12,849 bases of DNA from an uncultured Prevotella sp. (GCF_900549175.1 NZ_URNN01000100.1:1-12849); one strand, 5' to 3'. Positions 1 to 7,504 are shown, counted from the first letter of the stretch. Translations and numbers: made by a program. Notes: generated from the sequence alone by a model not told the origin.

Positions 1-507
1 ATAGGTGTGTCGGGCAGCGATGCCACGAAGACAATAGCGGCAAAGAGCACCGTGGGTACGGTTTATGCCAATGCGATGCTGCGGTTTGACTACCGGCTTC
101 TGGACAAGCACACTTTCGGGGTGAAAGGAAACCTGCATTACACACATTCCGGCAGCGAACGTGAGGACTTCATTCCCGTAAACGCCTACGACTTCGACTA
201 CAGCCTGGTTGCCAACATCGAGCTCCCCCATAACTTCCGGCTGTCAACGGACATCACCATGTACTGCCGCCGCGGATATTCGGACGAAGGCATGAACACC
301 AACGACCTCGTATGGAACGCACGCCTCACCAAACGCTTCCTGAAAGGCCGGATTCTGCTCATGGCAGACGGATTTGACATCTTGGGGAACCTGAGCAACA
401 TACGGCGTACGATAAATGCGCAGGGCAGGACGGAGACCTATTACAATGTGATATCGAGTTATGCCATGTTCCACATACAATACAATTTCAGCAAGTTCAG
501 GAAGTAA
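1..507 (+). CDS. Outer-membrane beta-barrel protein, C-terminal part (5' end outside window)
   Basis: The reading frame is open from base 1 and ends at TAA 505-507; the GTG at 7 is internal, not a start. The visible 168 residues alternate polar and hydrophobic/aromatic positions as in transmembrane beta strands (for example the stretches around FDYRLLDKHTFGVKGNLHY and DYSLVANIELPHNFRLSTDI). The protein ends in a short aromatic strand, YAMFHIQYNFSKFRK, typical of the last strand recognised by the BAM machinery. The pattern of GNLSNIRRTINAQGRTETYYN before it resembles the TonB-dependent-receptor-like family OMP_b-brl_3 (family assignment from memory). It is not evidently SusC, and no SusD follows. 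The substrate cannot be told from this end. A strong terminator follows directly, so the gene ends its own transcript. Confidence 0.72.
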   Translation: MGVSGSDATKTIAAKSTVGTVYANAMLRFDYRLLDKHTFGVKGNLHYTHSGSEREDFIPVNAYDFDYSLVANIELPHNFRLSTDITMYCRRGYSDEGMNTNDLVWNARLTKRFLKGRILLMADGFDILGNLSNIRRTINAQGRTETYYNVISSYAMFHIQYNFSKFRK

Positions 508-520
508 TGGAACTGAACTG

Positions 521-548
521 AAAACAGGGCGCAAGCCTTGTTTTTTTT
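521..548 (+). terminator. Intrinsic terminator after the beta-barrel gene
   Basis: AAAACAGGGC (521-530) pairs with GCCTTGTTTT (535-544) through one G-T wobble, around a GCAA tetraloop (531-534). The right arm runs into eight T residues (541-548). This is a textbook rho-independent terminator 14 nt after the stop codon. It separates the barrel gene from the SprT-like gene. Confidence 0.88.
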
Positions 549-581
549 ATCATGCCAATGTAAAATCTCACAATTTATATT

Positions 582-589
582 TATCTTTG
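582..589 (+). promoter_or_regulatory. Bacteroidetes -7 box for the SprT-like gene
   Basis: TATCTTTG matches the Bacteroidetes -7 consensus TAnnTTTG and is followed by CA. No good TTTG -33 box lies 19-21 bp upstream (only AATG near 557-560). It lies after the terminator and before the ATG at 665, giving a leader of roughly 70 nt. It probably serves the SprT-like gene and perhaps the two genes after it, since I see no other clear TAnnTTTG box before them. Confidence 0.6.
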
Positions 590-664
590 CAGCAGATAGG
601 CGTCACCCGGCAAATATGCGTATCAACACATGCAAACAGGAGGAAACGGCTATATATCAAAGCA

Positions 665-1306
665 ATGGACATCACGACGGAATATCTCAAAACGCAGTTT
701 GACGAGTTCAACAGAGCCTACTTCGGCAGCACTCTGCCCGAGCCGAAACTCTGCGTGAACAACTCGCGCACGATGCTGGGACAATTCCGATGCAAGCGCC
801 AGCGCCGCCCGCTGTCACGCCGCACCACCTACACCGACCTTACGATAAAGGTGAGCCGCTACTACGACATGCCCGAACGGGAATACCAGAATGTACTGCT
901 GCACGAGATGATACACATGTACATAGCCGTGAAAGGACTGAAAGACACGTCGCCGCACGGCGTAGTGTTCCGCGAAATAAAAGACAGACTGAACAGCATG
1001 TACGGATGGACGGTAACCGTAAGCGGCCGAAACCGGCAGTGGCCTGTGGCAGAAGCCAACAGAAAGAGGCTGTACAACGTTCTGACACTGGAGACCACCG
1101 ACGGCCGCACGTTCGTATCGGTGGTGAATCCGGCATACATCGACAGCGTGAACAGCATGGCAACGATGTCGCCGATGGTGAAGAGCCACCGGTGGCACAC
1201 TTCATCCGACGAATATTTCGCGTCGTTCCCGCTCACCCGCTCGCTGCGCGGCCGGCAGACAAACAGGCGGGAACTGGAACGGATTCTGCCGGCAGAGAAG
1301 GAATGA
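665..1306 (+). CDS. SprT-like zinc metalloprotein
   Basis: The product has 213 residues from the ATG at 665. The frame is open further upstream, but codons before 665 overlap the preceding gene, the terminator and the promoter, and MDITTEYLKTQFDEFNRAYF is a normal SprT-family beginning. The core motif is HEMIH (His80, Glu81, His84), the HExxH zinc site, with His98 in SPHG as the likely third ligand. SprT/Spartan-like proteins are metalloproteases or putative metalloproteases, some of which cut DNA-protein crosslinks; the role in Bacteroidetes is not established. The region after about residue 125 has no cysteines, so the zinc ribbon seen in some relatives is absent, and the basic tail could contact nucleic acid (inference). 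No signal peptide, so cytoplasmic. The next gene starts 70 bp later on the same strand. Confidence 0.82.
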   Translation: MDITTEYLKTQFDEFNRAYFGSTLPEPKLCVNNSRTMLGQFRCKRQRRPLSRRTTYTDLTIKVSRYYDMPEREYQNVLLHEMIHMYIAVKGLKDTSPHGVVFREIKDRLNSMYGWTVTVSGRNRQWPVAEANRKRLYNVLTLETTDGRTFVSVVNPAYIDSVNSMATMSPMVKSHRWHTSSDEYFASFPLTRSLRGRQTNRRELERILPAEKE

Positions 1307-1376
1307 GAGCCGCCATGTATACAGCGGGCGCGACAAGACAAATGAATAGCAAACAATTACTAACATCAATGACAAT

Positions 1377-1850
1377 ATGAAGAAACTATTACTATCACTT
1401 ATGCTGGTGTGTCCGACAGCCATCATGGCACAGAACACACAGGAGTGGGCACTGGTGGAACCGGAGAGCGGGTGCCGCGTGCTGATGAGCGACGTTGGCT
1501 TTCTGCTTGCCGCCGATGATGATGACACGTTCTCGGTGGTGTGTGCCGACGGCTTTGTCATTTACGGAGCCAAAAGAGTGACATTCGAACTGACCGACCC
1601 GTCGGCCATTGCCGCGCCGACGGCAGGCCGCAACACAGACACCCCCACTCTGCGCGGAAGCGTTGGCGGAAGCCTCAGGCTGACAGGATGTGCCCAAGGC
1701 ACAAAGGTGGACATATTTGACGCCGGCGGCCGGAAGGTCTGCGCCACAACATCAACCGGCCACGAGACCGTAATAGACGTCAGCGGGCTGCAATCAGGCC
1801 TGTACATGCTGAGGGCTGGCAAGACAGCGATAAAGTTTGTGAAGCGATAA
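1377..1850 (+). CDS. Small secreted protein with a T9SS type A-like sorting tail
   Basis: The product has 157 residues. MKKLLLSLMLVCPTAIMA is a type I signal peptide with likely cleavage before Gln19; there is no lipobox. Residues 20-75 form a short beta-rich segment. Residues 80-98 are Ala/Thr/Pro-rich and linker-like. Residues about 100-157 match the pattern of the type IX secretion C-terminal domain: VDIFDAGGRKV, then IDVSGLQSGLYMLRAG, then a final IKFVKR. Such tails direct export across the outer membrane and are usually cut off. What is left after removing signal and tail is only about 75 residues with no catalytic motif, so the function is unknown. The gene lies 18 bp upstream of the GH43 gene and is probably co-transcribed with it. 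Its N-terminal segment resembles the short segment after the signal peptide of that enzyme. Confidence 0.75.
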   Translation: MKKLLLSLMLVCPTAIMAQNTQEWALVEPESGCRVLMSDVGFLLAADDDDTFSVVCADGFVIYGAKRVTFELTDPSAIAAPTAGRNTDTPTLRGSVGGSLRLTGCAQGTKVDIFDAGGRKVCATTSTGHETVIDVSGLQSGLYMLRAGKTAIKFVKR

Positions 1851-1868
1851 ACAAATGAGGAAAAAAGA

Positions 1869-4115
1869 ATGACTATGAAGACAAATTGCAGAACCAAATA
1901 TCTTGCCATGGCAGTATTGCTCGCCACGGCAACCGCAGGACACGCACAATTTGTGGCAGAAATGAACGACGGCAGCACCGACAGCATATTCGGGCACACG
2001 GACATCTCGTTCAACAAGACGACATCGAGCTGGACCTTCGGCGGAAAAGACATCAGCCGCATAAAGGAGATAAGGATGATGCCGGCGAAAAAGCGCCTCG
2101 AGGCATACAAGGCACCCGCATACGCCGACTACTACCGCAATATCTCCGGATGGGACCAGCGCAGCAAGTGGAATCTGGCCAACGTGCACGACCCGTCGGT
2201 GATGCGCGCCGAAGACGGCTACTACTACATGTATACCACCGACGCCAGCTTCGGCAACGCCCACACCGGGCACGGACACTTCATGTGCCGCCGCTCGCGC
2301 AACCTCGTCGACTGGGAATTTCTCGGAACGACGATGCGTCGCCTGCCCGAATGGGTGAAACCCAAGCTCAACGAGATACGCGCGGCAATGGGACTGGGCG
2401 AGAGCACAGCCAACTTCGCCGATGACACACAGTTCGGCTTCTGGGCGCCGTGCGTGCGCAAGGTGCACAACGGGCTCTACCGCATGTACTACGCCATCAC
2501 CTGTCCCGGAACAATCGACGGCGACGGCACATGGAGCGAGCGGGCCTTCATCGGAATGATGGAGACGGCCACGCCGTGGCGCGTGAGCAGCTGGGTGGAC
2601 AAGGGCTACGTGCTGACAAACGCCTCTGACAAGCAGCTCAACTATAACGTGAAGGCTGACGACTGGGCCAACTGCTACTTCAAGTTCAACGCCATCGACC
2701 CGTCGTACATCATCACGCCAGAGGGAGAGCACTGGCTCGTGTACGGCTCGTGGCACTCGGGCTTCGCCGCCGTCGAGCTCGACGGCGATACGGGCATGCC
2801 CAAGAAGGAGCTCGGCATGCCGTGGGGCGACATCTCGGCCTACGGCAAACGCATATACACCCGGCAGATGGGCAACCGCTGGCAGGCCACCGAGGCACCC
2901 GAGGTTGTCTACCGCGACGGCTACTACTATCTGTTCATGGCCTGCGACGAGCTGGCCGTGGCCTACAACACCCGCGTGGTGCGCTCAAAGAACATCGACG
3001 GCCCGTACTACGGCATCGACGGCACCAACGTGACGGCCAACGGCGGCGACGCATGGCCGCTGCTCACGCATCCCTACAAATTCTCAGAAGGCTACGGATG
3101 GGTGGGCATAAGCCACTGCGCCGTGTTCGACGACGGCAACGGCAACTGGTACTACTCGTCGCAGGGACGCCTGCCCGCCGATGCCTACGGCGACGCCTAC
3201 AGCAACGCCATCATGATGGGACAGGTGCGCCGCATACTGTGGACGGAGAGCGGATGGCCAGTCGTTATGCCCGAGTGCTACGGAGCCGTGCCGCAGGCAC
3301 CCATCGCCGAAGAGGAGCTCGTAGGAACGTGGGAGAACATCGTCATGGAATATAAATATCAGAAGCAGAGCACGGCAACGACAATCACGCTCGGCGCCGA
3401 CCACAAGGTGCAGGGTTCGCCGTTCAACGGACTGAAGTGGAGTTTCGACGCCGAGACAAATACCCTCACGATAGGTGTACAGAAACTGTTGTTATGCCGC
3501 GAAACCGACTGGGAGGCCTCACCGCGTAAGGCAACCATAGTATACGCCGGATACACGTCGACGGGCAAGCGCAACTACTGGGGCAAGAAGACCGCGCCGC
3601 AGCGCTACGTGGCATACGGGCAGGAGGACAACACAGTGGCGTTTTGGACGGCTTTCACTCCTTACATGACGTCGACCACGACCGACTGCGAGTTCCACTA
3701 CTCCTTCACCAACCATACCGACAAGGCCGCCAACTGGGATAACTGGATTCTCGTGCTGACCAACGGCAAGGAGCGCGGCGACAGCAGTTACAAGGAATAC
3801 TTCGTGCTCAGGGCCGACGCCTACGGCTGGGGCGACTACGCCACCGAAGAGCAGCGCGCAGCGGGAATGACGAACGACTACAACTGGGACACCTTCACCA
3901 GCGACATGGACGGAGCCGCCGTCGACTTGACCGTGACCGTCAGCGGCGGCAAGGTGACGATGACTGCCGTAACAACCACCGCTGCCGGCAAGACCTACAA
4001 CTACTCATACACCGTGAGCGGAGTGCCGGAAGGAATAAAGGGGACATTCCTCACGATGGAGAAGGCACACCTTGTGCTCGACACCGAAAACTGCGGCGTA
4101 AGGAGCCTGCAATAA
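1869..4115 (+). CDS. Secreted GH43 family arabinanase-type glycoside hydrolase with two C-terminal modules
   Basis: The product has 748 residues; ATG at 1875 is an equally possible start after AGGAAAAAAG. A type I signal peptide ends near HA-Q27, with no lipobox. Residues 28-75 are a small beta-rich segment. Residues about 100-470 form the five-bladed GH43 propeller: general base Asp108 (VHDPS), pKa-tuning Asp277 (AIDPS), general acid Glu342 (ATEAPE), and His416 (GISHC), which in endo-arabinanases sits at the central metal. Residues about 483-574 (GTWENI to WGKK) match the beta domain found after the propeller in extracellular endo-1,5-alpha-L-arabinanases. Residues about 588-741 form a further beta-rich module (NWDNWILVLTN, EYFVLRADAYGWG, MDGA) that I cannot name; a glycan-binding role is an inference. 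Predicted substrate is arabinan; GH43 also includes xylosidases and arabinofuranosidases. It lacks a T9SS tail. Confidence 0.9.
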   Translation: MTMKTNCRTKYLAMAVLLATATAGHAQFVAEMNDGSTDSIFGHTDISFNKTTSSWTFGGKDISRIKEIRMMPAKKRLEAYKAPAYADYYRNISGWDQRSKWNLANVHDPSVMRAEDGYYYMYTTDASFGNAHTGHGHFMCRRSRNLVDWEFLGTTMRRLPEWVKPKLNEIRAAMGLGESTANFADDTQFGFWAPCVRKVHNGLYRMYYAITCPGTIDGDGTWSERAFIGMMETATPWRVSSWVDKGYVLTNASDKQLNYNVKADDWANCYFKFNAIDPSYIITPEGEHWLVYGSWHSGFAAVELDGDTGMPKKELGMPWGDISAYGKRIYTRQMGNRWQATEAPEVVYRDGYYYLFMACDELAVAYNTRVVRSKNIDGPYYGIDGTNVTANGGDAWPLLTHPYKFSEGYGWVGISHCAVFDDGNGNWYYSSQGRLPADAYGDAYSNAIMMGQVRRILWTESGWPVVMPECYGAVPQAPIAEEELVGTWENIVMEYKYQKQSTATTITLGADHKVQGSPFNGLKWSFDAETNTLTIGVQKLLLCRETDWEASPRKATIVYAGYTSTGKRNYWGKKTAPQRYVAYGQEDNTVAFWTAFTPYMTSTTTDCEFHYSFTNHTDKAANWDNWILVLTNGKERGDSSYKEYFVLRADAYGWGDYATEEQRAAGMTNDYNWDTFTSDMDGAAVDLTVTVSGGKVTMTAVTTTAAGKTYNYSYTVSGVPEGIKGTFLTMEKAHLVLDTENCGVRSLQ

Positions 4116-4181
4116 TTAAGGTATATCAAATACAATGGAGTTGTAGCAAAGCACAATACAACCTGAATCAGGAAACTACAG

Positions 4182-4265
4182 GTAGGGACATATTCTCGTA
4201 TTTGTCCGTCAATATTATCGGTAACCGACAATATGATGCGGACAAATACGAGAATATGTCCCTAC
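4182..4265. repeat. REP/BIME-like double hairpin, copy 1
   Basis: A perfect 27-bp inverted repeat: left arm 4182-4208 begins GTAGGGACATATTCTCG, and right arm 4239-4265 is its exact reverse complement. The 30-nt centre (4209-4238) continues the pairing imperfectly around a TAA loop, so the whole 84 nt can fold as one stem. Each arm also starts with GTAG and contains GGACA...TGTCC, so it can form its own small hairpin. That is the layout of REP sequences arranged as an inverted pair. There is no T-run, so it is not a normal terminator. The same arm recurs at 7567-7686. Confidence 0.85.
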
Positions 4266-4357
4266 TTTATATAATCTTGGCACATCATCTCTATTCAGAT
4301 ATGTTTGTCAGAACCGACTGACAGAATACTGCGGAAATTTTGTGTATACCCATTTAT

Positions 4358-4472
4358 AAGCCAAATCACCGAAAAGATACAAGCCAAATTACCGAAAGAA
4401 CATAAGCCAAATCACCGAAAAGATACAAGCCAAATTACCGAAAAAGCATAAGCCAAATTACCGAATTACAAA
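4358..4472 (+). repeat. Five-copy 23-bp tandem repeat upstream of the ATPase gene
   Basis: AAGCCAAATYACCGAA occurs at 4358, 4381, 4404, 4427 and 4450, always exactly 23 bp apart. Seven less conserved bases separate the copies: AAGATAC, AGAACAT, AAGATAC, AAAGCAT, and TTACAAA after the last. Copies 1 and 3 are identical over all 23 bases; copies 1 and 3 have C and copies 2, 4 and 5 have T at the Y position, giving a 46-bp alternation. The array ends about 10 bp before the TACCTTTG promoter box and overlaps where RNA polymerase would contact the -33 region. Fixed spacing near two helical turns suggests a row of protein-binding sites on one face of the DNA (inference). The rest of the 395-bp gap 4116-4510 holds only the REP-like element and A+T-rich DNA. 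Confidence 0.93.
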
Positions 4473-4481
4473 TTATTTGAT

Positions 4482-4489
4482 TACCTTTG
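4482..4489 (+). promoter_or_regulatory. Bacteroidetes -7 box for the ATPase gene
   Basis: TACCTTTG matches TAnnTTTG and lies 22 bp before the ATG, giving a leader of about 15-20 nt. No TTTG -33 box is present at the normal distance; that stretch is instead the end of the fifth 23-bp repeat. Transcription may therefore depend on, or be blocked by, a protein bound to the repeats (inference). Confidence 0.6.
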
Positions 4490-4510
4490 CAGACGTAAAT
4501 ACTTTGATTC

Positions 4511-5794
4511 ATGGACGGTTACAAACATAGGATTATGGATGGCCTGCTGGAAAAGAAACTGCAGGCGAAAGGAGCTGTACTTATTGAGGGTCCCAAATGG
4601 TGTGGTAAAACTACCACCGCTGAGGAAATTGCGGCCAGCAAAATAATGTTGGCAAGAACCGATGTGAAAAACAACTTCAAGAACTTGCTGGAAATTGATA
4701 TTGATACAGCATTGGCAGGCGATACACCTATGCTTATTGATGAATGGCAGACAGTCCCCAAACTGTGGGATGCAGTAAGATATACCGTCGATCATCGCCG
4801 AAAGATGGGACAATTTATACTGACAGGATCAGCTGTTCCTTATAAAGAGGCCGAAGCGGAAATTGAACATTCCGGAACCGGACGTTTCGCCTGGCTTACA
4901 ATGCGACCGATGTCGCTATTTGAATCTGGAGAATCAAATGGTAAAATAAGTCTTGGCCATTTGTTTGCGGCTCCGGAAAAGATACTGGAGAAAAACGAGC
5001 TGAAACTTCAGGATATTGCTTTCCTTATTTGCCGTGGAGGCTGGCCTATGTCTGTCGGATTACCCCAAGAGGCCGCATTGGAACAAGCGTTTGATTATTA
5101 CGATGCTGTAACTAAAGAGGATATTACCAAAGTTGACGGAGTTAAACGGACATCTGCAAGAGTGCAGCGCCTGATGAGAGCTTATGCACGCCATCAGGGA
5201 ACACAAGTCTCTATTGCGACATTGAAAGAGGATTTAAAGAATAATGATACGGCAACACTTGATGATGATACAATAAGTTCATACATCGAAGCCTTGCGAA
5301 AGATATTCGTTGTGGAGGATATGCCAGCATGGAATCCCAATCTTCGTTCAAAGACAGCTATTCGTACAGCCGACACCCGCTATTTTATTGACCCATCAAT
5401 TGCAACAGCCGCATTGGGGCTTGGGCCGACCGACTTGATCAACGACTTAAACACGATGGGCTTTTTATTTGAAACAATGTGCGTAAGGGATTTACGGGTA
5501 TTTGCCGAAGCATTAAACGGCAAGGTGTATCATTATCGTGATAAAAGCGGTTTGGAATGTGATGCAGTTATACACCTTCGTAACGGACAATACGGCCTTA
5601 TAGAAATAAAACTCGGAGGTGAGTCTCTGATTAATGACGGTGTAGAGACACTTACTTCATTGGCAGAACAAATTGATACCACACGTATGAACCCACCTAC
5701 ATTCAAGATGATATTAACAGCAACAGGCGAATATGCCTACCGCCGGCCAAACGATGGAATATACATTGTCCCTATAGGATGTTTGAAACAGTAA
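4511..5794 (+). CDS. AAA-family ATPase with DUF4143-type nuclease-like C-terminal domain
   Basis: The product has 427 residues, cytoplasmic, from the ATG at 4511. Residues 1-140 are the P-loop ATPase: Walker A GPKWCGKT (27-34), Walker B MLIDEWQ with Asp77-Glu78, sensor LTGSA (104-108), and SGTGRF (121-126) with a candidate arginine finger. Residues about 190-270 are a helical region that may include a winged helix. Residues about 285-427 match the DUF4143 pattern. The acidic and lysine residues Glu321, Asp351 and Glu365-x-Lys367 (ECDAVI ... IEIK) have the order of a PD-(D/E)xK nuclease core. These proteins are common in many copies in Bacteroidetes and archaea; their biological role is not settled. 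Codons are clearly more A+T-rich (AAA, GAA, ATT, GGA) than in both flanking GH43 genes, suggesting separate acquisition. The 23-bp array lies directly upstream. Confidence 0.85.
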   Translation: MDGYKHRIMDGLLEKKLQAKGAVLIEGPKWCGKTTTAEEIAASKIMLARTDVKNNFKNLLEIDIDTALAGDTPMLIDEWQTVPKLWDAVRYTVDHRRKMGQFILTGSAVPYKEAEAEIEHSGTGRFAWLTMRPMSLFESGESNGKISLGHLFAAPEKILEKNELKLQDIAFLICRGGWPMSVGLPQEAALEQAFDYYDAVTKEDITKVDGVKRTSARVQRLMRAYARHQGTQVSIATLKEDLKNNDTATLDDDTISSYIEALRKIFVVEDMPAWNPNLRSKTAIRTADTRYFIDPSIATAALGLGPTDLINDLNTMGFLFETMCVRDLRVFAEALNGKVYHYRDKSGLECDAVIHLRNGQYGLIEIKLGGESLINDGVETLTSLAEQIDTTRMNPPTFKMILTATGEYAYRRPNDGIYIVPIGCLKQ

Positions 5795-5839
5795 TTTCAT
5801 AATCAAAAAACATATACCAGAGAGACTGTGCCAAAAATT

Positions 5840-6820
5840 CTAAACCTCCGGCCATCCGTCTTCCGTCCACCTTATCTTCCGCTGCACAAGCACCGACGCG
5901 CCGTTATGGGCGATGCTGTAGCCGTGACAGATGAAGATGTCATCGCCGCCGAAGCGGTAGGCGGCACTGTGCCCGGCAGCCTCATACTGTAGCTTGTCGC
6001 CTTCGATGACGGGCGTACCGCCACCCTCGGCCATGTCACGGCCGTTGCGGTCGAGATACGGACCGGCCACGCTGCGGCTGCGCCCCACCACAACCTTGTA
6101 TGTGCTCTCCATGCCGCGGCAGCAGTAGTCCCATGATACGAACAGATAAAACCACCCGTCGTGGCGGAAGATGAACGGAGCCTCAACCGGATTCTCGCGT
6201 CCGCCGGTAACGCGGCGGGCCACAGTACGCTGGTTTGAAGGGCGGGCGATGTGCATCGTAGAGTCGAGACGCACAAGCTGTATGCCGTCCCAGAAAGAGC
6301 CGAACGCCAGCCACGGCATGCCGTCTTCGCCGATGACGAAGTTGGGGTCGATGGCGTTCCAGTTGTCACGCTTGCCCTTTGAACACACCAAAGGTCCCTC
6401 GTCGCGCCACCTTATCATGTTCTTCCCTTCGTCAGACAGCGGGTACAGACTGTCGGCAGACACGAGTCCGATGGCCGATGTGTTCTTTCCGAACGTCGAA
6501 CAGCTGTAAGCCATCCACCAGCGGCCCTGCCACCGTATTATGTCGGGCGCCCACACATGGTCGCGAAAGCCCGGTACGGAATCGCGCGTCCACGCCGGAA
6601 TATCGCCGAGCAGCGGTACGTGCCGCCACACGCGCCATGTCTTTCTGTCGTCCGACTCGGCCATCTGCAGGCCGCGGCCCGTGCTCATCATATAATACTT
6701 GCCGCCTTCTTCGGCCATTACGGGGTCGTGAACCATCGGCGTGTCGGTGACAAAATGCGACTGTGCAAGGGATGCCAGCGGGAGCATTGCCGCAAAGATG
6801 TGGATAAGGGATTTCTTCAT
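5840..6820 (-). CDS. Secreted single-domain GH43 glycoside hydrolase, arabinan endo-1,5-alpha-L-arabinosidase-like
   Basis: The product has 326 residues. MKKSLIHIFAAMLPLASLA is a type I signal peptide with likely cleavage before Gln20. The rest is one five-bladed GH43 propeller with all key residues: general base Asp32 (VHDPV), Asp158 (NAIDPN), general acid Glu213 (PVEAPF), and His284 (AAGHSA). WAPDI (residues 90-94) and FGSFWDGIQL (173-182) are typical of endo-acting arabinanases. There is no C-terminal accessory module, so it ends right after the last blade (IRWTEDGWPEV). A role on short arabino-oligosaccharides in the periplasm, complementing the larger enzyme, is an inference. No clear TAnnTTTG box lies in the 108 bp upstream; it may be read from the transporter operon on the same strand. 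It converges with the ATPase gene with 45 bp between the stops. Confidence 0.9.
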   Translation of the reverse strand: MKKSLIHIFAAMLPLASLAQSHFVTDTPMVHDPVMAEEGGKYYMMSTGRGLQMAESDDRKTWRVWRHVPLLGDIPAWTRDSVPGFRDHVWAPDIIRWQGRWWMAYSCSTFGKNTSAIGLVSADSLYPLSDEGKNMIRWRDEGPLVCSKGKRDNWNAIDPNFVIGEDGMPWLAFGSFWDGIQLVRLDSTMHIARPSNQRTVARRVTGGRENPVEAPFIFRHDGWFYLFVSWDYCCRGMESTYKVVVGRSRSVAGPYLDRNGRDMAEGGGTPVIEGDKLQYEAAGHSAAYRFGGDDIFICHGYSIAHNGASVLVQRKIRWTEDGWPEV

Positions 6821-6879
6821 GATTAACTATTGGAGATTTTTACGGGATTAACGGGAATAGCAGGAGAGATGCGGGAGAG

Positions 6880-6927
6880 GGTGTGCCAAAATGCGACAGA
6901 AAGCGACTTTAGCCTTTTTGACACACC
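6880..6927 (-). repeat. Hairpin abutting the stop codon of the transporter gene
   Basis: GGTGTGCCAAAA (6880-6891) pairs with TTTTTGACACACC (6915-6927) with one internal mismatch; the inner part carries GCGAC twice. It begins one base after the transporter stop codon when read on the minus strand. It lacks a trailing T-run, so it is better viewed as a 3'-end stabilising hairpin or a dispersed palindrome than as a standard terminator. TGTGCCAAAA also occurs at 5827-5836. Confidence 0.6.
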
Positions 6928-6928
6928 A

Positions 6929-7504
6929 TCAATACAGCAGCACCAGCCCGGCCAGCGCGCAGTAGAGTATCATTCTGATGGGATTTATCTTGAAATACAT
7001 CGTCCCGACGAATGTAGCCGCAAACAATGCCGTGCTTATCCAAAACTGCCACGGGTTTTGTGACGGCGTGGAGAAGTTCTCGGGTGTCATGAGCAGCAGC
7101 GTGGCCGCCGCGAGCAGTCCCACCACAGCCGGGCGCAGCCCCGTGAATACCGACTGTACGACGGCCGTGTTCATGTACTTCATGAACATACGGCTTATCA
7201 CAATCATCAGTATCAGCGACGGCAGTACGAGGGCGAACGTTGCCGTAAGGCTGCCCAGTATGGCCATCGTGTTGCCCATGCCGGCGTTGTGCACGGCAGT
7301 GTATCCGCAGTATGTGGCACTGTTGATGCCTATCGGGCCTGGCGTCATCTGGCTGATGGCCACCACGTCGGTAAATTCGCTCGTGGTCATCCAGTGCCAG
7401 TGGTGCACCACCTCGCCCTGAATGAGCGACAACATGCCGTAACCGCCACCGAAACCGAAGAGGCCGATGAAGAAAAACGTTATGAAAAGCTGTAAGAATA
7501 TCAT
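6929..7504 (-). CDS. Chromate transporter (CHR) family protein, short-chain partner 2
   Basis: The product has 191 residues of mostly membrane-spanning sequence, about half the size of classical ChrA, so it is one short-chain CHR protein. Family hallmarks are FGFGGGYGMLSLIQGEVV (residues 16-33) and AISQMTPGPIGINSATYCGY (about 49-68). Short CHR proteins usually occur as gene pairs whose products work together with opposite membrane orientation. Characterised members export chromate; many genomic members have untested substrates, so sulfate or another oxyanion is possible. It is the downstream gene of the pair; the partner ends 249 bp upstream, an unusually wide gap filled by REP-like repeats. 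A hairpin touches its stop codon. Confidence 0.85.
   Translation of the reverse strand: MIFLQLFITFFFIGLFGFGGGYGMLSLIQGEVVHHWHWMTTSEFTDVVAISQMTPGPIGINSATYCGYTAVHNAGMGNTMAILGSLTATFALVLPSLILMIVISRMFMKYMNTAVVQSVFTGLRPAVVGLLAAATLLLMTPENFSTPSQNPWQFWISTALFAATFVGTMYFKINPIRMILYCALAGLVLLY

Noticed and set aside
461..664. Upstream extension of the SprT-like gene to 461
   Set aside because: It would start inside the beta-barrel gene and run through a strong terminator and the TATCTTTG promoter box; the normal family start is at 665.
1794..2756. 320-residue minus-strand open frame opposite the GH43 gene
   Set aside because: It is antisense to a well-supported enzyme with all catalytic residues, is rich in Val/His/Ala/Arg as expected for a G+C-rich shadow frame, and has no recognisable motif.
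1..4115. Polysaccharide utilisation locus with SusC/SusD
   Set aside because: No SusD-like gene is present, and the partial barrel is separated from the GH43 gene by a terminator and an SprT-like gene, so a classical locus is not supported.
4358..4472. CRISPR array
   Set aside because: The interspersed segments are only 7 bp, two of them identical, and there are no cas genes; it is a tandem repeat with partly degenerate units.
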